Source: Zoogloeaceae bacterium (GTDB lineage Bacteria > Pseudomonadota > Gammaproteobacteria > Burkholderiales > Rhodocyclaceae). Taken from it: a DNA stretch of 64,000 nt. Made by a program: the position numbers and the translations under genes. The notes below the pieces were generated by a model, which had not been told where the DNA came from, did no database searches, and was given only the letters and a program-made list of their open reading frames with translations. Below are positions 26,896-34,116 of the stretch, piece by piece. The DNA lies in assembly GCA_024235675.1 (NCBI GenBank), contig JACKLZ010000003.1, positions 512,909 to 576,908 of the forward strand, given 5' to 3'. Position 1 is the stretch's first letter. Each line of letters begins with the position of its first letter.

Positions 26896-28052
26896 ATGCA
26901 ACCGACTCAGGAAATGGATGTTACGCGTGTCGATCAGATGCTGGCAGTGGCGCTGGAGTTGTCGAGCAAGAGTTGGAAGGTGGGGCTACACGACGGACGG
27001 CGTGAGCGTGCGTCGATCTATACGCTCAAGCAGGAGGTGGCCGGAGCCCGGCTGAGCGCAGCGATCGAGCTGATCGAACAGACGCGCGCCAGGTGGGCGC
27101 TGGGCAAGGATGCGCGGGTGGAAGTGATCTACGAGGCGGGGCAGGACGGCTTCTGGATTGCGCGGGCGCTCGAGGGGCGCGGTTACGCGGTGCGTGTGGT
27201 CGATCCGGCGAGCATCCCGGTCGAGCGCCATGCGCGGCGGGCCAAGACCGATCGGCTGGATGTGCTGCGGCTGTTGTCGAGCCTGCTGGGGTGGCTGCGC
27301 GGCGAGCACGATCGCATGCGGGTGATCCGGATGCCCGACGAGGCGGCCGAGGCGCAGCGTCACTGGGCGCGCGAGCGCGCGCGGGCTGTTGCAGAAGGAA
27401 ATCGGCCAGCACCGGGATCGGATGCGCAAGCTGCTGCGCACGGTCGGTTGCTGGGTCGATCTGGAGCGCGATGTGGGCGCGCAACTGAAGCGCGGTGAGC
27501 TCAAGGACTATCAAGGAGGCGCGCTGAGCGAGCCGTTGCACGAGCGTCTGCTGCGCGAGAGCGAGCGTCTGGCGCAGGTCGAGGCGCAACTGAAGTGTGT
27601 GGAGCAGGCACTGGCCGAGCGCCTGTCGCCCGAGGCGCAGCGGCGCGTGGAAGCGCTCGGTCAGGCTCAGGGCGTCGGCCCGGTCGGCGCGCGGCGCCTG
27701 GTGCTCGAGCCTGTTCTGGCGCAATTTCGGCAACCGGCGCCAAGTGGGCGCCTGCGTCGGTCTGGTGCCTCAGCCCTACGACAGCGGGAATAGTCGGGTC
27801 GATCAGGGCATCAGCAAGCAGGGCAACCGGCGGGTGCGCGCGCTGCTCATTCAGATGGCCTGGATGTGGCTGCGCTACCAGAGCGGCAGCGTCTTGGCCA
27901 AGTGGTTCGCGCAGCGCTGGGCAGGCGGCGGCGGGAATAAGCGGGCCAAGCGTATCGCCATCGTCGCCGTGGCCCGTCGCCTGGCGATCGCGTTGTGGCG
28001 GTATCTGAAGGACGGGACGGTGCCGGAGGGGGCGGCGCTCAAGAGCGCCTGA
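26896..28052 (+). pseudogene. IS110-family transposase, frameshifted copy
   Basis: The sequence is homologous over its full length to the two intact copies (383 residues) but is broken. Relative to copy 3, four extra bases lie in the GC repeat at about 27375-27384. A compensated G insertion and deletion occur at about 27661-27672, and an extra C at about 27710. The protein is thus spread over three frames, stopping at 28052. An AAGGAG ribosome site precedes the ATG at 26896. It cannot supply active transposase unless frameshifting occurs, but its ends and guide RNA may still be used in trans by the intact copies. Confidence 0.85.
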
Positions 28053-28108
28053 GGGCGCTCCGACAAAGCATCGGTGATGAACCATCGAACACGAGAGCTT
28101 CAAGTGAG

Positions 28109-28250
28109 CGAGCCCGTTATCCACCCTGGTTGCCCGCGCAACCGACAATAGTAGATGGGGCTCGTTCCAGTCGCGGTCACCCTGAGCGCAGCGCGCATGC
28201 AGGATTCGGCCAGCCCCTGAGGGGCGGCGGATAGAAGGTGGTGAGACGTC
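28109..28250 (+). ncRNA. Candidate bridge/seek guide RNA of IS copy 1
   Basis: Structure read from sequence: CGAGCCC (28109-28115) pairs with GGGCTCG (28158-28164), enclosing an internal loop. A hairpin GGTTGC-ccgc-GCAACC (28128-28143) caps it. The loop's 5' side, ATCCACCCT (28119-28127), is complementary to target AGGGTGGGT with one G-U pair. The 3' side contains GTAG (28151-28154), identical to the left target. A second hairpin GCCCC-tga-GGGGC (28213-28225) is flanked by AGGATT (28201-28206), complementary to the left end GATCCT, and by ATAGAAG (28231-28237), identical to the right end. In IS1111 elements the guide RNA is encoded downstream of the transposase, as here. Transcript limits are unknown. 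Confidence 0.6.
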
Positions 28251-28379
28251 AAATCTCACGCGTGGATGACCAAGCGCTTGAATCGATCGTGCCGAACGAT
28301 GGCACCAATGATGATGCAAGAACACTACCGGAGGGATTGCTCTGCAGGAAAAGGACTTGACTTCGGAAGGCTCATAGAA

Positions 28380-28408
28380 GGGTGGGTGGCTTTGCCACCC
28401 ACCATCGG
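28380..28408. repeat. REP-like target remnant right of IS copy 1
   Basis: GGGTGGGTGGCTTTGCCACC is the right part of a GTAG-headed palindrome whose GTA head now lies on the other side of the insertion element, at 26816-26818. It continues to CCACCATCGG. Confidence 0.8.
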
Positions 28409-28469
28409 TGGTCCGAACTTCAATGAAAATCGGGTGGCTTTCCGCCCGTCCGGCCGCCGCCGGCCTGTC

Positions 28470-29999
28470 TTAATGTCCTTCCCACACCCATTCGAGCAAC
28501 ACGTCCTGCGCGGCATGGCTGGCGCCGGCGTTGGGGTGGTTCACCATCATTGCCACTGCATGGCGCCGGCCGTTCTGGTCGATCACATAACCGGCCATGG
28601 CGCGCACATCGTTGAGCGTGCCGGTCTTGATGTGCGCGGTGCCGCGGGCGTCGCTGTTGCGCAGGCGTTTGCGGGCCGTGCCGTCAATGCCGGCGACCGC
28701 CATCGAGCTCATGAATTCGGGCATGAACGGGCGCTCCCAGGCGCGCTGCAATAGCTGGCCGAGCCCTTTGGGGGTGATGCGCGCGCTGCGCGACAGGCCG
28801 GCGCCGTTCTCGATTTCGAAGCCGGTCAGGTCGATGTCGGCGGCCGCCAGTTGCACCCGTGCCAGGCGCGCGCCGCCGGTCACCATGTCGGGGGCATCGC
28901 GGTCGCTGGCGCCCAGGGTGGCCAGCAGTTGCCGGGCGATGACATTGTTCGACCATTTGTTCATGTCGCGCACCACGTCCGCCAAGGGGCGCGAGGTATG
29001 CACGAACAAGGTATTGGCTTCGCGCGTCACACGGCCGTGCATCACCCGGCCGCTCAGCCGGCCGCCCATTTCGTGCCACAGACCATTGACGACCGCTTCG
29101 GCAAAGCGCTCGGGCGACATCGGCGAAACGAACCAGTCCTTCACGCCGCAGTCATCCCGCCACTCGCCGCTGAGCTTGAGTCGGTCGCCCTTGCGGGTTT
29201 GCTCCGGCAGTGCGTCCAGTGCCTTGTACCAGCGCGCCGCACAGCGCCCCGGGGCGGAGGTGAGTTCGGTGTCGAGTTCGAAGCCGGTCATCGGCGGATC
29301 GAGCAGCACGCGCGGCGGGCGCGGGCCCGTGGGGGCAAGGGCGGTAGTCGGCGGCGTGCTGACCAGCGAGGCCACCTGCGGCGCTGCGGCGGGCAGTTCA
29401 GCCTCAGGTTCGGGCACAAAGGTCAGGCGCAGGGCGTTGAAGCTGATCATCAGCCCGCTGGGCCCGGCGTTGTAGGGGCGCAGCGCCTGGCCGTCGAAGC
29501 GGTCGGGGTCGTGCGGCGGCAGGCGCAGCGCGGTGTCGTCGAGCACGATATCGCCCTTGATCCGCTCGATGCCGAGCGTACGCAGCTGGCGAAACAGCTT
29601 CCACAGGTCGGCGTGGGTGAACACCGGATCGCCCCCGCCCACCAGATACACATTGCCTTCGAGCGTGTTGCCATGCATCGCGCCGTCGGTGGCCAGGCGG
29701 GTGGTCCAGAAATAGGCCGGGCCGAGCCGGTCGAGCGTGGCGAAGGTGGTCACCAGCTTCATCACCGACGCCGGGTTCATGGGCATGTCGGGGTTGTGAC
29801 TGAGGCTGGGCTTGCCGGTGTCGACCGGTGCCACCCAGATGCCCACCGCGTCGAGCGGTACATTGATGGCCTGCAGTGCAACGCGGAGTTCTTTAGGAAA
29901 GCCGGCGGCATGTGCGCCGATTGAGGACAGCAACATCAGCGCGGCCGCGACCGCCATCCGGCGGATCAGCGAGCGGTGGGCGCAAAAAACATCAGACAT
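28470..29999 (-). CDS. dacB: D-alanyl-D-alanine carboxypeptidase/endopeptidase (PBP4 type)
   Basis: A 509-residue penicillin-binding protein of class C, family S13. The signal segment MAVAAALMLLSSIGAHAA is followed by the active-site SVMK (S78-K81). The SNN motif is in KWSNNVIARQLL, and the KTG motif in HIKTGTLNDVRAMAGY. The protein trims peptide side chains or cross-links of periplasmic peptidoglycan. The start at 29999 is preferred; a longer frame to 30131 has a poor N-terminus, and Met15 is an alternative. The gene lies between the right ends of two IS copies in opposite orientation, with REP remnants on both sides. Confidence 0.9.
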   Translation of the reverse strand: MSDVFCAHRSLIRRMAVAAALMLLSSIGAHAAGFPKELRVALQAINVPLDAVGIWVAPVDTGKPSLSHNPDMPMNPASVMKLVTTFATLDRLGPAYFWTTRLATDGAMHGNTLEGNVYLVGGGDPVFTHADLWKLFRQLRTLGIERIKGDIVLDDTALRLPPHDPDRFDGQALRPYNAGPSGLMISFNALRLTFVPEPEAELPAAAPQVASLVSTPPTTALAPTGPRPPRVLLDPPMTGFELDTELTSAPGRCAARWYKALDALPEQTRKGDRLKLSGEWRDDCGVKDWFVSPMSPERFAEAVVNGLWHEMGGRLSGRVMHGRVTREANTLFVHTSRPLADVVRDMNKWSNNVIARQLLATLGASDRDAPDMVTGGARLARVQLAAADIDLTGFEIENGAGLSRSARITPKGLGQLLQRAWERPFMPEFMSSMAVAGIDGTARKRLRNSDARGTAHIKTGTLNDVRAMAGYVIDQNGRRHAVAMMVNHPNAGASHAAQDVLLEWVWEGH

Positions 30000-30182
30000 G
30001 AAAATCCGTTTCTCCGTGGCAAAGGGTGCGCCGCTGGCCTTGACGGAGGTGCTGCCCGGAGACCGGCCAGCCAACCCGCCCGTACGCTGCGGCGTCTGTG
30101 TGCTGTCGTCATTATCCGGGTTTGTGCGCAAGTTGCCATGGGGGGGGCGTGATCGCCGTGGTTTGTGCCGGAGCCTCGGCCG

Positions 30183-30207
30183 ATGGTGGGTGGCAAGCCA
30201 CCCACCC
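30183..30207. repeat. REP-like target remnant right of IS copy 2
   Basis: On the minus strand this reads GGGTGGGTGGCTTGCCACCC, the right part of a GTAG-headed repeat. Its GTA head is found across the element at 31753-31755. Confidence 0.8.
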
Positions 30208-30336
30208 TTCTATGAGCCTTCCGAAGTCAAGTCCTTTTCCTGCAGAGCAATCCCTCCGGTAGTGTTCTTGCATCCTCATCGGTGCCATCGTTCGGCACGA
30301 TCGATTCAAGCGCTCGGTCATCCACGCGTGAGATTT

Positions 30337-30478
30337 GGCGTCTCACCACCTTCTATCCGCCGCCCCTCAGGGGCTGGCCGAATCCTGCATGCGCGCTGCG
30401 CTCAAGGTGACCGCGACTGGAACGAGCCCCATCTACTATTGTCGGTTGCGCGGGCAACCAGGGTGGGTAACGGGCTCG
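30337..30478 (-). ncRNA. Candidate bridge/seek guide RNA of IS copy 2
   Basis: Same fold as in copy 1, read on the minus strand. The outer stem CGAGCCC/GGGCTCG is at 30478-30472 and 30429-30423. The target loop contains ACCCACCCT (30468-30460), a perfect 9-base complement of target AGGGTGGGT. GTAG is on the opposite side of the loop. The donor loop has AGGATT at 30386-30381 and ATAGAAG at 30356-30350. This is the best guide-target match of the three copies. Limits and expression are unknown. Confidence 0.62.
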
Positions 30479-30523
30479 CTCACTTGAAGCTCTCGTGCTC
30501 GATGATGCATCACCGGCTCATTA

Positions 30524-31675
30524 TCAGGCGCGCTTGAGCGCCGCCCCCTCCGGCACCGTCCCGTCCGTCAGATACCGCCACAACGCGATCGCCAGGCGAC
30601 GGGCCACGGCGACGATGGCGATACGCTTGGCCCGCTTGTTCCCGCCGCCGCCTGCCCAGCGCTGCGCGAACCACTTGGCCAAGGCGCTGCCGCTTTGGTA
30701 GCGCAGCCACATCCAGGCCATCTGAATGAGCAGCGCGCGCACCCGCCGGTTGCCCTGCTTGCTGATGCCCTGATCGACCCGACTATCCCCGCTATCGTAG
30801 GGCTGAGGCACCAGACCGACGCAGGCGCCCACTTGGCGCCGGTTGCCGAAATTACGCCAGAACAGCTCAAGCACCAGGCGCAGCGCGCCGACCGGGCCGA
30901 CGCCCCTGAGCTGACCGAGCGCTTCCACGCGCTGCTGCGCCTCGGGCGACAGGCGCTCGGCCAGTGCCTGCTCCACACACTTCAGTTGCGCCTCGACCTG
31001 CGCCAAACGCTCGCACTCGCGCCGCAGCCGCTCGTGCAACGGCTCGCTCAGCGCGCCTCCTTGATAGTCCTTGAGCTCACCGCGCTTCAGTTGCGCGCCC
31101 ACATCGCGCTCCAGATCGACCCAGCAACCGACCGTGCGCAGCAGCTTGCGGATCCGATCCCGGTGCTGGCCGATTTCCTTCTGCAACAGCCCACGCTCGC
31201 GCGCCCAGTGACGCTGCGCCTCGGCCGCCTCATCGGGCATCCGGATCACCCGCATGCGATCGTGCTCGCCGCGCAGCCACCCCATCAGGCTCGACAACAG
31301 CCGCAGCACATCCAGCCGATCGGTCTTGGCCCGCCGCGCCTGCCGCTCGACCGGGATGCTCGCCGGATCGACCACACGCACCGCGTAACCGCGCCCCTCG
31401 AGCGCCCGCGCAATCCAGAAGCCGTCCTGCCCCGCCTCGTAGATCACTTCCACCCGCGCATCCTTGCCCAGCGCCCACCTGGCGCGCGTCTGTTCGATCA
31501 GCTCGATCGCTGCGCCCAGCCGGGCTCCGGCCACCTCCTGCTTGAGCGTGTAGATCGACGCGCGCTCTCGCCGTCCGTCGTGTAGCCCCACCTTCCAGCT
31601 CTTGCTCGACAACTCCAGCGACACTGCCAGCATCTGATCGACGCGCGTAACATCCATTTCCTGAGTCGGTTGCAT
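30524..31675 (-). CDS. IS110-family transposase (copy 2)
   Basis: A 383-residue DEDD transposase/recombinase. The N-terminal RuvC-like domain has Glu21 (LELSSKSWKVG) where Asp is usual, Glu80 (VIYEAG), Asp119 and Asp122 (KTDRLD). A coiled-coil linker spans residues about 155-245. The C-terminal Tnp domain has QLRGVGPVGA and the catalytic-serine region DQGISKQGNRRVRALLIQMAW (Ser305). The ATG at 31675 has an AAGGAG site upstream; a TTG at 31702 is less likely. It differs from copy 3 at roughly ten residues. It should act with the downstream guide RNA. Confidence 0.92.
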   Translation of the reverse strand: MQPTQEMDVTRVDQMLAVSLELSSKSWKVGLHDGRRERASIYTLKQEVAGARLGAAIELIEQTRARWALGKDARVEVIYEAGQDGFWIARALEGRGYAVRVVDPASIPVERQARRAKTDRLDVLRLLSSLMGWLRGEHDRMRVIRMPDEAAEAQRHWARERGLLQKEIGQHRDRIRKLLRTVGCWVDLERDVGAQLKRGELKDYQGGALSEPLHERLRRECERLAQVEAQLKCVEQALAERLSPEAQQRVEALGQLRGVGPVGALRLVLELFWRNFGNRRQVGACVGLVPQPYDSGDSRVDQGISKQGNRRVRALLIQMAWMWLRYQSGSALAKWFAQRWAGGGGNKRAKRIAIVAVARRLAIALWRYLTDGTVPEGAALKRA

Positions 31676-31752
31676 TTGCCTCTCCTTGAACGTGTTCTGC
31701 AAAACTCATTCTAGGATTCGCTCTGCAGCCGACTCGCTTCGCTCATAGGATC

Positions 31753-31906
31753 TACGGCGGGGCAGCGGGCTCTGTCGCCGGGGCGGCGTCGCGCTTGTGG
31801 GGTGGGTGACTCGCTGCGCACCCGACAAACGTCGTCGGCGGGCGTCTTTGTCGCTGTTGCGGCGCTGTGGTGCGGGGTTGATGGTGGGTGGCGAGCCACC
31901 CACCCT
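31753..31906. repeat. REP-like spacer between IS copies 2 and 3
   Basis: This 154-bp segment separates two tandem IS copies in the same orientation. It ends at 31880-31906 with a REP palindrome (GGGTGGCGAGCCACCCACCC) that forms the right target flank of copy 3. Its beginning carries the GTA left flank of copy 2. A degenerate unit GGGGTGGGTGACTCGCTGCG lies at 31799. The stretch GGGCTCTGTCGCCGGGGCGG at 31768 recurs, inverted, at the end of the window beside another REP. Confidence 0.75.
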
Positions 31907-32034
31907 TCTATGAGCCTTCCGAAGTCAAGTCCTTTTCCTGCAGAGCAATCCCTCCGGTAGTGTTCTTGCATCCTCATCGGTGCCATCGTTCGGCACGATC
32001 GATTCAAGCGCTTGGTCATCCACGCGTGAGATTT

Positions 32035-32176
32035 GACGTCTCACCACCTTCTATCCGCCGCCCCTCAGGGGCTGGCCGAATCCTGCATGCGCGCTGCGCT
32101 CAGGGTGACCGCGACTGGAACGAGCCCCATCTACTATCGTCGGTTGCGCGGGCAACCAGGGTGCAATACGGGCTCG
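32035..32176 (-). ncRNA. Candidate bridge/seek guide RNA of IS copy 3 (variant guide)
   Basis: Same stems as in the other copies: the outer stem is at 32176-32170 and 32127-32121, the capping hairpin GGTTGC/GCAACC is conserved, and the donor loop has AGGATT (32084-32079) and ATAGAAG (32054-32048). The target-guide side reads GTATTGCACCCT instead of GTTACCCACCCT, so only CACCCT pairs cleanly with AGGGTG. Stems are conserved while the guide has changed, which would fit altered specificity or decay. Confidence 0.58.
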
Positions 32177-32232
32177 CTCACTTGAAGCTCTCGTGCTCGA
32201 TGGTTCATCACCGATGCTTTGTCGGAGCGCCC

Positions 32233-33384
32233 TCAGGCGCTCTTGAGCGCCGCCCCCTCCGGCACCGTCCCGTCCTTCAGATACCGCCACAACGCGATCG
32301 CCAGGCGACGGGCCACGGCGACGATGGCGATACGCTTGGCCCGCTTGTTCCCGCCGCCGCCTGCCCAGCGCTGCGCGAACCACTTGGCCAAGGCGCTGCC
32401 GCTCTGGTAGCGTAGCCACATCCAGGCCATCTGAATGAGCAGCGCGCGCACCCGCCGGTTGCCCTGCTTGCTGATGCCCTGATCGACCCGACTATTCCCG
32501 CTGTCGTAGGGCTGAGGCACCAGACCGACGCAGGCGCCCACTTGGCGCCGGTTGCCGAAATTGCGCCAGAACAGCTCGAGCACCAGGCGCCGCGCGCCGA
32601 CCGGGCCGACGCCCCTGAGCTGACCGAGCGCTTCCACGCGCCGCTGCGCCTCGGGCGACAGGCGCTCGGCCAGTGCCTGCTCCACACACTTCAGTTGCGC
32701 CTCGACCTGCGCCAGACGCTCGCTCTCGCGCAGCAGACGCTCGTGCAACGGCTCGCTCAGCGCGCCTCCTTGATAGTCCTTGAGCTCACCGCGCTTCAGT
32801 TGCGCGCCCACATCGCGCTCCAGATCGACCCAGCAACCGACCGTGCGCAGCAGCTTGCGCATCCGATCCCGGTGCTGGCCGATTTCCTTCTGCAACAGCC
32901 CGCGCTCGCGCGCCCAGTGACGCTGCGCCTCGGCCGCCTCGTCGGGCATCCGGATCACCCGCATGCGATCGTGCTCGCCGCGCAGCCACCCCAGCAGGCT
33001 CGACAACAGCCGCAGCACATCCAGCCGATCGGTCTTGGCCCGCCGCGCCTGACGCTCGACCGGGATGCTCGCCGGATCGACCACACGCACCGCGTAACCG
33101 CGCCCCTCGAGCGCTCGCGCAATCCAGAAGCCGTCCTGCCCCGCCTCGTAGATCACTTCCACCCGCGCATCCTTGCCCAGCGCCCACCTGGCGCGCGTCT
33201 GTTCGATCAGCTCGATCGCTGCGCTCAGCCGGGCTCCGGCCACCTCCTGCTTGAGCGTATAGATCGACGCACGCTCACGCCGTCCGTCGTGTAGCCCCAC
33301 CTTCCAACTCTTGCTCGACAACTCCAGCGACACTGCCAGCATCTGATCGACGCGCGTAACATCCATTTCCTGAGTCGGTTGCAT
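32233..33384 (-). CDS. IS110-family transposase (copy 3)
   Basis: A 383-residue intact transposase, the closest relative of the broken copy 1. It has the same residues as copy 2 at the proposed catalytic sites: Glu21, Glu80, Asp119, Asp122 and Ser305. The start at 33384 has the AAGGAG ribosome site. The substitution of Glu for the first Asp is shared by all copies, so it is a property of this element and not damage. Likely catalyses excision to a circle and integration guided by the element's RNA. Confidence 0.92.
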   Translation of the reverse strand: MQPTQEMDVTRVDQMLAVSLELSSKSWKVGLHDGRRERASIYTLKQEVAGARLSAAIELIEQTRARWALGKDARVEVIYEAGQDGFWIARALEGRGYAVRVVDPASIPVERQARRAKTDRLDVLRLLSSLLGWLRGEHDRMRVIRMPDEAAEAQRHWARERGLLQKEIGQHRDRMRKLLRTVGCWVDLERDVGAQLKRGELKDYQGGALSEPLHERLLRESERLAQVEAQLKCVEQALAERLSPEAQRRVEALGQLRGVGPVGARRLVLELFWRNFGNRRQVGACVGLVPQPYDSGNSRVDQGISKQGNRRVRALLIQMAWMWLRYQSGSALAKWFAQRWAGGGGNKRAKRIAIVAVARRLAIALWRYLKDGTVPEGAALKSA

Positions 33385-33480
33385 TTGCCTCTCCTTGAAC
33401 GTGTTCTGCAAAACTCATTCTAGGATTCGCTCTGCAGCCGACTCGCTTCGCTCATAGGATCTACGAGAATCGGGGCGGTG

Positions 33481-34116
33481 CTATGAGCCGGGTTGTGTTT
33501 TTGCGCGATCTTGCCAGGCGCTGCCTTGCTGCCATTGGGTGGGCAGGCGTCGGCGTGCGGCGCGTAGCGCCTCGTATTCGGCCAGCACGCGCGGCAGATA
33601 GGCCTGTGTTTCGGGGTAGGGCGGTACGCCGCCGTGGCGTTCTACCGCGCCGGGGCCGGCGTTGTAGGCGGCCAGGGTGAGGGTCAGGTCGCCGTCAAAG
33701 CGGTCGAGCAAATGTCGAAGGTAGTTGGCGCCGGCGGTGAGTGAGCCGACCGCACCGGGGCGTTGAAACTGCTCGGCCGTGCCCGGCATTACCTGCGCCA
33801 GGCCTTGCGCACCCTTGGCCGACACCGCGGCGGCGTTGTAGCCAGACTCGATCTTGACCACCGCATGCAGCAGTTCGGGCTCGATGCCGGCTGCGCGGGC
33901 GGCATCGGCGATGTCGTCCGAGAAGGGGCGGGCGCGGGTGGCGGGGTTGTGTTCTCCCGCCTGCGGCAGACGCCAGTCGGCGCGCGGTTGCAGCTGGTAG
34001 GCGGCGCTGGGTGTCTGCAGGCGGTAGGGGTTGTCATTGCTGTGCGCGGGCGTGGTGCCGGCGAACAGCAGCACGAACGTCGCGCCCAGGTTTCGGGCGA
34101 AGCGTTCAGTACGCAT
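33481..34116 (-). CDS. Lytic transglycosylase (SLT domain)
   Basis: A 211-residue periplasmic enzyme that cleaves peptidoglycan glycan strands. After a signal-like N-terminus (NLGATFVLLFAGTTPAHS), the SLT domain begins near residue 80. The catalytic Glu is in VVKIESGYNAAAVSAKGAQG, followed by GLAQVMPGTAEQF and LAAYNAGPGAVERHGGVPPY. It overlaps the phosphoglycosyltransferase gene by 11 bases and is downstream of it in the same operon. This suggests it opens the wall for EPS machinery. MIV at 34125 is an alternative start. Confidence 0.87.
   Translation of the reverse strand: MRTERFARNLGATFVLLFAGTTPAHSNDNPYRLQTPSAAYQLQPRADWRLPQAGEHNPATRARPFSDDIADAARAAGIEPELLHAVVKIESGYNAAAVSAKGAQGLAQVMPGTAEQFQRPGAVGSLTAGANYLRHLLDRFDGDLTLTLAAYNAGPGAVERHGGVPPYPETQAYLPRVLAEYEALRAARRRLPTQWQQGSAWQDRAKTQPGS

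Larger units (their letters stand above)
26819..28379 (+). mobile_element. IS1111/IS110-type insertion sequence, copy 1 (defective transposase)
   Basis: Boundaries come from comparing three copies in the window. The left end is GATCCTATGAGCGAAG and the right end is GGCTCATAGAA. CTATGAGC in the left end is repeated inverted near the right end, giving short subterminal repeats; there are no perfect terminal repeats and no target duplication, as is usual in this family. It is inserted between GTA and GGGTGGGTGGC of a REP-like repeat. A matching unoccupied site with the same 39-base left flank lies at 26618-26656. The end coordinates are uncertain by 1-2 bases because A/G is shared at the junctions. 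Confidence 0.88.
30208..31752 (-). mobile_element. IS1111/IS110-type insertion sequence, copy 2 (intact)
   Basis: A 1545-bp element with the same ends as copies 1 and 3. Read on the minus strand it starts GATCCTATGAGC at 31752 and ends CTCATAGAA at 30208. Inserted between GTA (31755-31753) and GGGTGGGTGGC of a REP-like repeat. It carries an intact transposase, a 60-80 base left end and about 315 bp of noncoding right end. It is inverted relative to copy 1, so their right ends face each other across dacB. Confidence 0.9.
31907..33461 (-). mobile_element. IS1111/IS110-type insertion sequence, copy 3 (intact)
   Basis: A 1555-bp element in the same orientation as copy 2 and 154 bp from it. Its left end is at 33461 next to a flanking GTA (33464-33462), and its right end at 31907 abuts GGGTGGGTGGCTCGCC. 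The ends, transposase and right noncoding region match the other copies. The left flank (ATTCTCGTA, minus strand) is unlike those of copies 1 and 2 apart from GTA, showing an independent insertion in another repeat. Confidence 0.9.

Noticed and set aside
26819..33461. Perfect terminal inverted repeats or target-site duplications at the IS ends
   Set aside because: Only short subterminal CTATGAGC inversions are seen, and the flanks show no duplication. Both are normal for IS110/IS1111.
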